Source of the DNA: Clostridium sardiniense
Lineage (GTDB): Bacteria; Bacillota; Clostridia; Clostridiales; Clostridiaceae
NCBI RefSeq assembly: GCF_016907995.1
Contig: NZ_JAFBDA010000004.1
Coordinates: 124,001 to 188,000 of the forward strand
Length of the DNA stretch: 64,000 nucleotides
Direction of reading: 5' to 3'
Shown: positions 26,608 to 34,923 of the stretch, piece after piece
How positions within the stretch are numbered: the stretch's first letter is position 1
Layout of the letters: each line of letters opens with the position of its first letter
The notes under the pieces: generated by a model
What the model saw: the letters and a program-made list of their open reading frames with translations, nothing else
What the model was told of the DNA's origin: nothing
The model's database searches: none
Program-made: the position numbers and the translations under genes

Positions 26608-27918
26608 CTAACCTATCCCCCCATAAACAATACCAAGTACTATTACACATATTGTTGTTATACTAAATACATACTTACCCATAACTATAAATCCATCACC
26701 AAGCTTTCTTTTAGCTCCAATATTAACTTCTTCAAGGACATTATCTGCTCCATGCATGAAATAAAAGGTTAAAGCAACTATAAGAGTTGCAATTGGTGAT
26801 ATAACTATTGTTATTAAATTAGTAAAATTATCAAAGCCGCTCATGCTCAAATTTAAAGGTATTGATAATATAAATCCTATAAGCGCAACAAGTATTGAGG
26901 CTTTTTTTCTTGTAATCTTAGTTTTTTCCATCAAAGCTTCAACTGGCCCTTCAAGCATATTTATTGATGAGCTTATAGCTGCAAAAAGTATACTTAAAAA
27001 GAATATAACACTTAATATATGTCCTCCTGGCATTGATTTAAATATTGTTGGCATTGTTATAAAAAGTAATGGTGGCCCAGCTTGTGGATCTAATCCAAAA
27101 GAAAATACTGCTGGCATTATTACAAATGATACTAAAAGTGCTGCTGATGTATCTAATATAGCTGTGCTAAATGCTGATTTTGGAATATCAAAGTCTTTAT
27201 CAATGTAGCTTCCGTATACAACCATTCCACATCCATTAAGAGAAACTGTAAAAAAAGCTTGACCTAAAGCCATAACCCAAGTTTCTGGCTTTAATAGATA
27301 CGAAAAGTCTGGTGTTAAAAGATACTTAACTCCCTCCATTGCATTAGGAAGTGTTAAAGATCTAATTGCAAGTAATATAAATATTATAAATAATGCTGGC
27401 ATTATTATTTTATTTATCTTTTCAATCCCCTTTGTCACTCCAATGTATACAATTCCAAGAGTTATGGCTATGGCTATAAAATTAAAGAATATAGAACTAC
27501 TAGTTCCTGCAAAAGAATTAAAATAATTTGGTATATCTACTTTTGATATATTACCTGTTATACTCATACCAAAATATTTTATTATCCATCCAATAACAAT
27601 GTTATAAAACATGAATACTCCCATGAGTCCAATTGCAGGTATTAAGGAAATAAGCCTATTAAATTTTATTCCTTTACCTTTAAGTATTTTACTAAGTCCA
27701 GTTGATGATCCCCCCTTAAATCTTCTCCCAAAAGAGAATTCCGTCATAAGTCCTATCGTACCAAGTCCAAAAACAAATATGAAGTATGGTATTAAAAATG
27801 CCGCACCTCCATATTGACCAAGTCTGTATGGAAACATCCATATGTTCCCAAGCCCTATTGCCGCTCCTATACACGCCAATACAAATCCTACTTTACTACT
27901 AAATTTTTCTCTTTTCAT
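26608..27918 (-). CDS. Neurotransmitter:sodium symporter (NSS/SNF family), predicted tyrosine/aromatic amino acid transporter
   Basis: The 436-residue protein has eleven to twelve membrane segments in the LeuT fold. FVLACIGAAIGLGNIWMFPYRLGQYGGAAFLIPYF (residues about 12-46) is the sodium-site helix 1 with the unwound GLGNIW motif, and the SLNGCGMVVYGSY region is helix 6. It couples sodium entry to amino-acid import. The related Tyt1 of Fusobacterium transports tyrosine. The upstream leader peptide with four Tyr codons points to tyrosine as substrate (inference). GAAGGGGG precedes the ATG. The gene is flanked by three copies of one terminator sequence. Confidence 0.92.
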   Translation of the reverse strand: MKREKFSSKVGFVLACIGAAIGLGNIWMFPYRLGQYGGAAFLIPYFIFVFGLGTIGLMTEFSFGRRFKGGSSTGLSKILKGKGIKFNRLISLIPAIGLMGVFMFYNIVIGWIIKYFGMSITGNISKVDIPNYFNSFAGTSSSIFFNFIAIAITLGIVYIGVTKGIEKINKIIMPALFIIFILLAIRSLTLPNAMEGVKYLLTPDFSYLLKPETWVMALGQAFFTVSLNGCGMVVYGSYIDKDFDIPKSAFSTAILDTSAALLVSFVIMPAVFSFGLDPQAGPPLLFITMPTIFKSMPGGHILSVIFFLSILFAAISSSINMLEGPVEALMEKTKITRKKASILVALIGFILSIPLNLSMSGFDNFTNLITIVISPIATLIVALTFYFMHGADNVLEEVNIGAKRKLGDGFIVMGKYVFSITTICVIVLGIVYGGIG

Positions 27919-28005
27919 TTTTTTAATGTCCCCCTTCTTATCCTACTATCCTACTAATCAATATACATATTTATTATGTACTTGATGATTAAATTTATAT
28001 AAAAA

Positions 28006-28035
28006 GCCACATAGGTGATTTCTCTCCTATGTGGC
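28006..28035 (-). terminator. Second leader terminator of the NSS symporter
   Basis: On the minus strand GCCACATAGG, a 10-nt loop and CCTATGTGGC form a perfect 10-bp stem followed by TTTTTATAT. It lies about 90 bp before the symporter start codon. Its 5' arm is also complementary to the 3' arm of the first leader terminator (28062-28069). Confidence 0.85.
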
Positions 28036-28058
28036 ATATTTTACTGTAAAAATAAAAA

Positions 28059-28087
28059 GCACCACATAGTATTTCGTCCTATGTGGC
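28059..28087 (-). terminator. First leader terminator of the NSS symporter
   Basis: On the minus strand GCCACATAG pairs with CTATGTGGTGC (one bulged T), followed by TTTTTATTTTTA. It is the first of two tandem terminators between the leader peptide and the symporter gene. Confidence 0.85.
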
Positions 28088-28126
28088 TAATAATATATTA
28101 AATCCGAACAAGTCATTTAACCTTAA

Positions 28127-28198
28127 CCATCATAGATACAAACTTAAAGTTTCGACTAAAGTTTGTATCTATAATTTCATTTCATAAATACAAACTTT
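28127..28198 (-). promoter_or_regulatory. Mutually exclusive leader hairpins and antiterminator strand
   Basis: Three minus-strand segments are arranged in transcription order. Segment 1 is AAAGTTTGTAT (28198-28188). Segment 2 is ATAGATACAAACTTT (28172-28158). Segment 3 is AAGTTTGTATCTAT (28145-28132). Segment 2 can pair with 1 (11 bp) or with 3 (14 bp), but not both. Segment 3 overlaps CTATGATGG (28135-28127), which can pair with CCACATAG in the first terminator with one bulged A. The layout is that of a ribosome-controlled attenuator; the pairings are read by eye. Confidence 0.72.
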
Positions 28199-28268
28199 AT
28201 CTATAATAATTAAAGTAATATGCTATATTAACTTTTTTTATAAAATTGAAGTTAATGCAATTTTTCAT
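28197..28268 (-). CDS. Tyrosine-rich leader peptide (23 aa) of the NSS symporter
   Basis: An ATG at 28268 follows GGGAG by eight bases and opens a 23-codon frame. It begins MKNCINFNF and ends AYYFNYYR, with the stop codon TAA at 28199-28197. Codons 17-22 read TAT TAC TTT AAT TAT TAT, so four of six are Tyr and one is Phe, placed immediately before the stop. The stop falls inside segment 1 of the downstream alternative hairpins. The frame lies about 30 nt after the predicted transcription start. This is the classic form of an attenuation leader peptide; its function is inferred and not demonstrated. Confidence 0.75.
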   Translation of the reverse strand: MKNCINFNFIKKVNIAYYFNYYR

Positions 28269-28304
28269 GACTGATTCTCCCAACCTACTTTTTAATATAA
28301 GTTA

Positions 28305-28334
28305 ATTTTACCATCATTATAAAAAACTTGTCAA
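28305..28334 (-). promoter_or_regulatory. Promoter of the NSS symporter leader
   Basis: On the minus strand TTGACA (28334-28329) and TAAAAT (28310-28305) are spaced by 18 bp. The predicted start near 28298 yields a leader of about 380 nt containing the peptide, alternative hairpins and both terminators. Confidence 0.65.
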
Positions 28335-28485
28335 TATAAATTCTTACTATTGGTATGTTATCTAAGTTATTACTTTTACTAACTTTAGAGCCATTTACCT
28401 AATGTTTATTTTGTTATGGTATTTATTTTAATTTATATGTTATAATAGGCAGATAAATATATTTATGAAATGAGGTAGAATAAGA

Positions 28486-30075
28486 TTGATAACTGTATCA
28501 AATGTTAGTTTAAGATATGGTGGACGTAAGCTTTTTGAAGATGTTAACTTAAAGTTCACTGCTGGAAACTGTTATGGCGTAATTGGAGCTAATGGTGCTG
28601 GTAAGAGTACTTTCTTAAAGATTCTTTCAGGAGAAGTTGAACCAAACACAGGAGACGTATCAATTGCTCCAAATACAAGAATGTCTGTTTTAAAACAAGA
28701 TCACTTTGAATATGATGAGTTCGAAGTTTTAGAAACAGTAATTATGGGTAATGAAAGATTATATCAAATCATAAAAGAAAAGGATGCATTATATGCAAAG
28801 CCTGATTTCACTGATGAAGATGGAATAAAAGCATCAGAACTTGAAGGAGAATTTGCTGATCTTAATGGATGGGAAGCTGAATCAGAAGCTTCATCATTAC
28901 TTCAAGGACTTGGTATTGGTACTGATACGCACTATAAAAAAGTTTCAGAATTAACTGGTTCAGAAAAGGTTAAAGTTCTTTTAGCTCAAGCCTTATTCGG
29001 TAATCCTGGAATCCTTATACTAGATGAGCCTACAAACCATTTAGATATTAAATCAATAAACTGGCTTGAAGAGTTCTTAATAAACTTCCCAGGAACTGTT
29101 ATAGTTGTATCCCATGATAGACACTTCCTAAATAAAGTTTGTACTAATATAGCCGATGTTGATTTTGGTAAGATTAAAATATTTACTGGTAACTATGATT
29201 TCTGGTATGAGTCAAGTCAACTTGCTCTTCAAATGTCTAAGGATCAAAATAAGAAAAAAGAAGAAAAAATTAAAGAACTTCAAGACTTCATTGCTAGATT
29301 TAGTGCTAATGCATCAAAATCTAAGCAAGCAACTTCAAGAAAGAAGTTATTAGACAAAATTACTTTAGACGATATTCAACCTTCTACTAGAAGATATCCA
29401 TTCGTTGGATTTAAGCCTGAAAGAGAAGTTGGTAATGATATATTAGTAGTTGAAGGCTTAAGTAAAACTATCGATGGTGTTAAAGTTCTAGACAATGTAA
29501 GCTTTAGAGTAAACAAAGACGATAAAATTGCTTTAGTTGGTGCTAATGAAATAGCTATAACTACATTATTTAAGATATTAAGCGGAGAAATGGAAGCAGA
29601 TAGCGGAGCATTCAAATGGGGTGTTACTATATCAACTTCTTACTTCCCTAAAGATAATTCAGAATTCTTCAATGATTGTAACCTATCACTTGTTGATTGG
29701 CTTAGACAATTCTCAGAGGAAAAATCAGAAAGTTACATAAGAGGTTTCCTTGGAAGAATGTTATTCTCAGGCGAAGAAGCATTAAAAGAAGCTTCAGTAC
29801 TTTCTGGAGGAGAAAAGGTTAGATGTATGTTATCTAGAATGATGCTTTCAAATGCAAATGTATTAATGCTAGATCAACCTACAAACCACTTAGACCTTGA
29901 ATCAATAACTGCTGTAAATAATGGACTTAAAGACTTTAAGAGCGTACTTTTATTCGCTTCTCATGACCATGAGTTCATTCAAACTATTGCAAATAGAATC
30001 TTTGATATTAAAGAAGATGGTAGCTTAGTTGACAGAGTTATGACATATGATGAGTACTTAGAAACAATGAAATAA
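28486..30075 (+). CDS. ABC-F family ATPase (YkpA/YbiT-like) with one degenerate ATP site
   Basis: The 529-residue soluble protein has two ATPase domains and no membrane segment, as in ribosome-binding ABC-F translation factors. Domain 1 has GANGAGKST (about 37), signature ELTGSEK (about 160) and ILDEPTNHLD (about 180). A linker with the charged KKKEEKIKELQDFIARF helix lies near 250. Domain 2 has GANEIAITT (about 350) where a Lys is expected, SGGEK (about 443) and MLDQPTNHLD, with Gln in place of the catalytic Glu. So one composite site is intact and the other is degenerate. The TTG start follows TGAGGTAG. Expression is monocistronic. Confidence 0.92.
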   Translation: MITVSNVSLRYGGRKLFEDVNLKFTAGNCYGVIGANGAGKSTFLKILSGEVEPNTGDVSIAPNTRMSVLKQDHFEYDEFEVLETVIMGNERLYQIIKEKDALYAKPDFTDEDGIKASELEGEFADLNGWEAESEASSLLQGLGIGTDTHYKKVSELTGSEKVKVLLAQALFGNPGILILDEPTNHLDIKSINWLEEFLINFPGTVIVVSHDRHFLNKVCTNIADVDFGKIKIFTGNYDFWYESSQLALQMSKDQNKKKEEKIKELQDFIARFSANASKSKQATSRKKLLDKITLDDIQPSTRRYPFVGFKPEREVGNDILVVEGLSKTIDGVKVLDNVSFRVNKDDKIALVGANEIAITTLFKILSGEMEADSGAFKWGVTISTSYFPKDNSEFFNDCNLSLVDWLRQFSEEKSESYIRGFLGRMLFSGEEALKEASVLSGGEKVRCMLSRMMLSNANVLMLDQPTNHLDLESITAVNNGLKDFKSVLLFASHDHEFIQTIANRIFDIKEDGSLVDRVMTYDEYLETMK

Positions 30076-30077
30076 TT

Positions 30078-30113
30078 AAAAGCCTTAGGAATTTATAACT
30101 CCTAAGGCTTTTT
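30078..30113 (+). terminator. Terminator of the ABC-F gene
   Basis: AAAAGCCTTAGGA / TCCTAAGGCTTTT with a 9-nt loop is followed by further T residues. It abuts the end of the convergent exopolysaccharide operon. Confidence 0.9.
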
Positions 30114-32303
30114 TTATTTTCTCTTAAATATATTCTTTATCTTGTCTTCAACTATATGTTTTTTCTCTTTCTTATCTAATTTTCTATACTTATATGTGAA
30201 CATTATTATTATAGCTATTACTAGTATTAGTATTAATATAAGTGTAGCCATTAAAACCTTTATGTTTCCATCTAAATTATTTATTTTTTCGAATATAGGC
30301 TTTTCCTTCGGAGCACTCATAACAAAACTTCTTACATTTCCATACTGATCTATAATTTCTGAATCGCCAGTAAGCTTGAATGCTTTATCTGATGATGATA
30401 GGTACTCCGTTGATTCTCTTAATAACTTATCGTTAGGTGATGTAAGCACAAGCATGCCTAATTGATTATTAAATGGTGATTCACTTAATTGATATGTTGT
30501 TATTTGAGAACTAAATGGATCTATTAAATACAACTTCTCATTTGATTCAAATGCACTATATTCTTTATTATACTTAAACCATAAATCTTCATTTACTTCT
30601 TTTATAAATGGATTATTATCTGGTGTACCATATATTAAAAGGTTCTTTTCTTTCTTTTCTTTCCCTACTTGTGAGCCCTTCTTTACCATTATAGTTCCTA
30701 TATTATATTTTAAGTCCTTACCCCAATATGATGCTATATTTCCTAGTGTAGTTAAATCATCTGATTCCATATTATCTGGAGTAACTATTAATATATTATT
30801 AAGTGCACCATCATTTATAAATGGATTAGGATAATTATCAAAATAATAATTAAGTTGCTTTGAATTTGGTAAGTATAAATAAGAATCTCCAGTAACTAGT
30901 GCCCATGGCGTATCTTCACTTCTCTTTTCACACCATACTCCTGGAACCTCTAAATCAAAGGCAACTTGAATATTTAAGTAACTTGTTTTTTTAATATCAG
31001 ATGGAATATTTAGTTCTACGAAATCTCCATTAGCATTTTCTTTAGTAAGTTTCTTGCTCCCTATTGGAACTCCATTTATATAAACAGTCACTAGTGATCT
31101 ATCAAAATCTAAATTCTCCGAATATCTCATATCAAGTTTTATTTTTCCGCCATCTGCAAGAATCCTATTTTTTGGTATGTAATATGATAAGTTCGCTGTT
31201 CTTCTAAATGGTCCCTTTAAAAGAATCTCATTATTACCAAGTTCACTAAAGGTTATCTTATTTGAAGGCTCTGATACAATATCTAATTCTTTGGTATTAT
31301 TATCAATTATATATTGATCTTGATTAATTTGAGAAACTAGATTTTCATTCATCATAAACTTAATTGACTTATTTAGCATATCTGTATTATTTGATACTAA
31401 TAATAGTATCTTTGTATTTTCATTTTTTGTATAAGGTGATTGTGCTTCTTTTATTACTGATCCATTCTTAAAATTCCCTGAATCAACTTTATTAAAATAG
31501 CCTCTAAGTTCATTCGGTAGATTACTCTCTTCACCTATATAAATTATATTATAATCCTTATAATTTTTTATATCAGAATACTTTATTATCTTCCCGTTAT
31601 AATCACCATTTTTATATATGCTTCCAAGATATGAATTCATCATTAATGCAGATGATACATCACTATCTGTGTAATTATCTGGCACTACAATTACAGTACC
31701 AGGATTTTTATCATCATTAACTTTTAAAAATGGATATGGAAAATTTGAAATATTATTATCTGAAGCTATGTTTTTATAATTTACTGTTACCTTAGAGGTT
31801 TTGTATATATCAAGCCAATTTGCTGAGTTTACATCATCAACACATGGCAAATCAGTAACTCTTGCATATGCATTTACAGTAAATTTATTACTTCCTTCTT
31901 TAAATAGTTTCTTTGGTATTCTTACCTTTAGAGTTTGAGTTTCTTTTTTAGGATTATATGCTATCTTCTCAGATGAAAATGGTATATCATTTACTGAAAG
32001 AGTTAAATAACTTTCAACGCCTTTTTGAACAACCTGATTCATACTAAAATCTATTTCTGCCTCAACATAGTCTGTTCCCCACCATTTTTCTAAATCAAAA
32101 AACCAACTATGAGAAGAAAATACCCCTTTAAATACTACATCAGAATCTATATAAAAAGTTTTTTTATTTGATTGGTTTGTAACTTTATTATTTTTAGGTG
32201 CTGCATTCGCAATATTATTATTTAAGGTAAATCCTATAAGAATGGTAAAGCTGAATATTAGTAATACTTTAAACATCCATTCTGCTTTATTGTGATTTTT
32301 CAT
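30114..32303 (-). CDS. BcsB-like exopolysaccharide synthase accessory protein
   Basis: The 729-residue secreted, membrane-anchored protein matches BcsB of cellulose synthase complexes. There is a signal peptide (residues about 10-35) and an extracellular beta-rich region. Paired carbohydrate-binding/flavodoxin-like modules are recognisable from GVFSSHSWFFDLEKWWGTDYVEAEIDFS (about 60-90) and NLSYYIPKNRILADGGKIKLDMRYSENLDFDRSLVTVYINGVP (about 370-415). The LNIQVAFDLEVPGVWCE segment follows. A single C-terminal membrane helix (about 690-715) would dock on the glycosyltransferase. It is the last gene of the five-gene operon. In Gram-positives it would guide polymer across the cell wall. Confidence 0.88.
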   Translation of the reverse strand: MKNHNKAEWMFKVLLIFSFTILIGFTLNNNIANAAPKNNKVTNQSNKKTFYIDSDVVFKGVFSSHSWFFDLEKWWGTDYVEAEIDFSMNQVVQKGVESYLTLSVNDIPFSSEKIAYNPKKETQTLKVRIPKKLFKEGSNKFTVNAYARVTDLPCVDDVNSANWLDIYKTSKVTVNYKNIASDNNISNFPYPFLKVNDDKNPGTVIVVPDNYTDSDVSSALMMNSYLGSIYKNGDYNGKIIKYSDIKNYKDYNIIYIGEESNLPNELRGYFNKVDSGNFKNGSVIKEAQSPYTKNENTKILLLVSNNTDMLNKSIKFMMNENLVSQINQDQYIIDNNTKELDIVSEPSNKITFSELGNNEILLKGPFRRTANLSYYIPKNRILADGGKIKLDMRYSENLDFDRSLVTVYINGVPIGSKKLTKENANGDFVELNIPSDIKKTSYLNIQVAFDLEVPGVWCEKRSEDTPWALVTGDSYLYLPNSKQLNYYFDNYPNPFINDGALNNILIVTPDNMESDDLTTLGNIASYWGKDLKYNIGTIMVKKGSQVGKEKKEKNLLIYGTPDNNPFIKEVNEDLWFKYNKEYSAFESNEKLYLIDPFSSQITTYQLSESPFNNQLGMLVLTSPNDKLLRESTEYLSSSDKAFKLTGDSEIIDQYGNVRSFVMSAPKEKPIFEKINNLDGNIKVLMATLILILILVIAIIIMFTYKYRKLDKKEKKHIVEDKIKNIFKRK

Positions 32304-32318
32304 ATTATATCCTCCCTT

Positions 32319-33569
32319 CTAAAATCTTTCTGTTTTATACCACTTAACCTCTCTTTTGAATAATATATCTTTAATGTAATTATAAAATCCAAGTAGTGCT
32401 ACAAAAGCCCATAGCTTACAATAGAAAAAATACATTAAGAATATAATAATTATATTTTTAAATGTTAATTCACCTTTTTCTGTAGATATCGCTACCATTA
32501 TAGATAATATAAACATGACTATTGCAATTAACCAAATTATTGCCCCAAATCCAGTTAAATTTAAATGGATAAGTCCTGTCATTCCAAGTATAAATAAGCC
32601 ATCCGAAATAATACTTGCTGATAAGAATAAGAAATATGTCATAGCATAATAAAGAATATCAAATCTAGTAACACCAGCATTTCTCTTAAATAAATATTTG
32701 AAGTTTTTTATTACAACATAGGTATTTCCCTTTGCCCATCTTGTTCTTTGTCTAATCCAAACCTTTAGAGTTTGAGGCTCCTGCTCCCACGTAACTGCAA
32801 GGGGCATAAATTTTATTTTGTATCCCATTCTATACATTCTAAAACTTATTTCTGTATCTTCCGTTATTGCTTTTGTGTCCCATCCACCCATTTCTTCTAT
32901 TATACTTCTTCTTATAACAAAATTCGTTCCTGGAATAGTGCATAAACCCAACAATTGCCATCTACCCGCCTGCGCCATCCATTGAAATGTAAGTGTTTCT
33001 ATATTTATAAACCTTGTAAGAAGGTTCCTAGATTTATTTCTACATCTAAATTTCCCGATAACAGCTCCAAGTCCATCATCTTTTATAAGTGTCTGTACTA
33101 AATATTTAAGTGCTTTTTTCTCTGGAGTATTATCAGCATCATATATTGCAAGAATTTCTCCTCTGCTTTTTTCAAATCCAATATTTAAAGAATTCGATTT
33201 TCCCTTACCTCCAACTATATTATCTGTACTTATCACGGTTAAATTTCTATCTGGATTATTATTTTGTATTTCAGTTAATATATCATGTGAATTATCACTT
33301 GAGTTATCATTAATGACTATAATTTCATATTTATCCTTTGGATAATCAAACTCCAAAAGAGATTGAACAGTTTTTCTAATTACCTTTGCTTCATTATGCG
33401 CTGGAACCATAACAGAAACAAAAGGATATTCTTTTAATTCTTCATCCATTTTAACTTTTAAAGTTTTAGTATAATAAACATATCCAGCAACCATTAATAT
33501 GACATTTATAAATATTATTACCCATATAACTGCCAAAGAGTATAAAGCCAAATAATCAAATATATTCAT
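32319..33569 (-). CDS. Processive family 2 glycosyltransferase (BcsA/PgaC-like, no PilZ)
   Basis: The 416-residue membrane protein has an N-terminal helix, a GT-A domain and about four C-terminal helices. Catalytic motifs are complete: DNSSDN (about 88), D144-x-D146 in YDADNTPEKK, TED (236-238) and QRTRW (274-278), the QxxRW acceptor motif of processive synthases. There is no C-terminal PilZ domain, unlike BcsA, so any c-di-GMP control must come from a partner. It lies 15 bp upstream of the BcsB-like gene. The product could be a beta-linked glucan or amino sugar polymer; the sugar cannot be told from the motifs. Confidence 0.9.
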   Translation of the reverse strand: MNIFDYLALYSLAVIWVIIFINVILMVAGYVYYTKTLKVKMDEELKEYPFVSVMVPAHNEAKVIRKTVQSLLEFDYPKDKYEIIVINDNSSDNSHDILTEIQNNNPDRNLTVISTDNIVGGKGKSNSLNIGFEKSRGEILAIYDADNTPEKKALKYLVQTLIKDDGLGAVIGKFRCRNKSRNLLTRFINIETLTFQWMAQAGRWQLLGLCTIPGTNFVIRRSIIEEMGGWDTKAITEDTEISFRMYRMGYKIKFMPLAVTWEQEPQTLKVWIRQRTRWAKGNTYVVIKNFKYLFKRNAGVTRFDILYYAMTYFLFLSASIISDGLFILGMTGLIHLNLTGFGAIIWLIAIVMFILSIMVAISTEKGELTFKNIIIIFLMYFFYCKLWAFVALLGFYNYIKDILFKREVKWYKTERF

Positions 33570-33579
33570 ACCAGTCTCC

Positions 33580-34923
33580 TTATTTGAAGTACTTCCTCTT
33601 GTCTTTTTTCCTACTCAAGATAACTATTATTAAGAAAATAATGCTTGAAGATACCGCTATTATTATAATTATTTTTTTAGGCTTTTCAATGCTTATTAAC
33701 TTTTCATTTTCCTCTAAGCTACTATTTTTCTCTACAGCTTTTGCAAAGTCATCTTGACTTATAAAATTATTTTGAGTAACTGGACTTCCATCTAAAAAAG
33801 TACCACTAATCCCCGACTTTATTGTATTATTATTTATCTTCAATTCTATATTTAAATATCTTGGATCATTAAAATATATCTCTAAATTTCTAAGTTCATC
33901 TACAATATTTTTAAACTTATCATAAGGTATACTATTATCCACAGATATAGCAATATCTTTAAAATCACGATATTTAATATTATTTATCTTTGTATAATCT
34001 ACCTTATTTATAACATTATTAAATTTAATATTTTTAAAATATCCATGATTTTGGACTCCCATACCTTCATCATCACTTATAAAGATTGTATTTGTCTTTT
34101 CAAGAAATTGCTTCATATCCTCTCTATATAAAAAGAAATCCGGTATATCAAATCCTAATGGATATATAAGATAGTTTAGATAATTTTGATATCCTATTTC
34201 ACTTTTATTAATTATATCTTCTGAAGGTACTGATTTTTCCATAATGTATGGGCTATGTAATATTACATATCCTCCCTTACATTGAGCATACCTAAGCACT
34301 TCTGCAAATCTCTTCATTGCATTAAAATCTGTATTTTCAAATATAGGTATTGCACTAATAAAAAATTGAATTCCATGACTATTTAAATAATCTATTTTAT
34401 TTACTAATTCATTTAAATCTATAAAAGGATTAACATTATCTAGTATAAAATATTTCTTTTGAATCCATACTTCTTTTTCATTAAATGCCTTAAAAATCTT
34501 TTTTTGAGTAGAACTATTTAATGAATTTAAACCGATATGTGTTATATTAGATTGGCCTTTAAACTCACCGTAATTCTTTCCTATCCAGAATATAGTTCCC
34601 TTAAAGTTTTTGATTTTGTCCTTCATATCTTTACTTAGACTATTATCATCATTACTTAATATAATTACACTACTGTAATCTCTAAATAACTCATCTTTAA
34701 AATCATTAAAATTAACTATATCTACTTTCCCGCCAAATGATAACACCATTTCATTTACATAATCCAGGGTATTCTTATCTTCTCCATACTGAGTATAGCT
34801 ATCATATAATATGATTATATTATTCAATGTTGAAGCAGAAGCTTTCCTTTGCGGAAGCACACCAAATAAAGCAAATATAATAAAAATATAAAAAATATAA
34901 TTTCTATATTTTTTATACATCAT
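33580..34923 (-). CDS. DUF2334 (polysaccharide deacetylase-like) membrane-anchored protein
   Basis: The 447-residue protein has an N-terminal signal/anchor, an extracellular domain and a C-terminal helix (about 412-437). The middle region, with YFILDNVNPFIDLNELVNKIDYLNSHGIQFFISAIPIFENTD near residues 155-200 and GGYVILHSPYI near 220, matches DUF2334. That family is related to carbohydrate esterase 4 deacetylases. It overlaps the upstream GGDEF-like gene by 11 bp and lies 10 bp before the GT2 gene. It may modify the exported polymer. The metal-binding residues are not complete to my eye, so catalysis is uncertain. Confidence 0.8.
   Translation of the reverse strand: MMYKKYRNYIFYIFIIFALFGVLPQRKASASTLNNIIILYDSYTQYGEDKNTLDYVNEMVLSFGGKVDIVNFNDFKDELFRDYSSVIILSNDDNSLSKDMKDKIKNFKGTIFWIGKNYGEFKGQSNITHIGLNSLNSSTQKKIFKAFNEKEVWIQKKYFILDNVNPFIDLNELVNKIDYLNSHGIQFFISAIPIFENTDFNAMKRFAEVLRYAQCKGGYVILHSPYIMEKSVPSEDIINKSEIGYQNYLNYLIYPLGFDIPDFFLYREDMKQFLEKTNTIFISDDEGMGVQNHGYFKNIKFNNVINKVDYTKINNIKYRDFKDIAISVDNSIPYDKFKNIVDELRNLEIYFNDPRYLNIELKINNNTIKSGISGTFLDGSPVTQNNFISQDDFAKAVEKNSSLEENEKLISIEKPKKIIIIIAVSSSIIFLIIVILSRKKDKRKYFK

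Noticed and set aside
26429-28087. CRISPR-like or insertion-element reading of the three GCCACATAG palindromes
   Set aside because: The copies are unevenly spaced hairpins with T tracts on the minus strand and no transposase or spacers, so they are terminators.
27919-28486. T-box riboswitch in the NSS leader
   Set aside because: I searched both strands for the T-box core AGGGTGGNACCGCG and found none. The Tyr-coding leader peptide explains the structure better.
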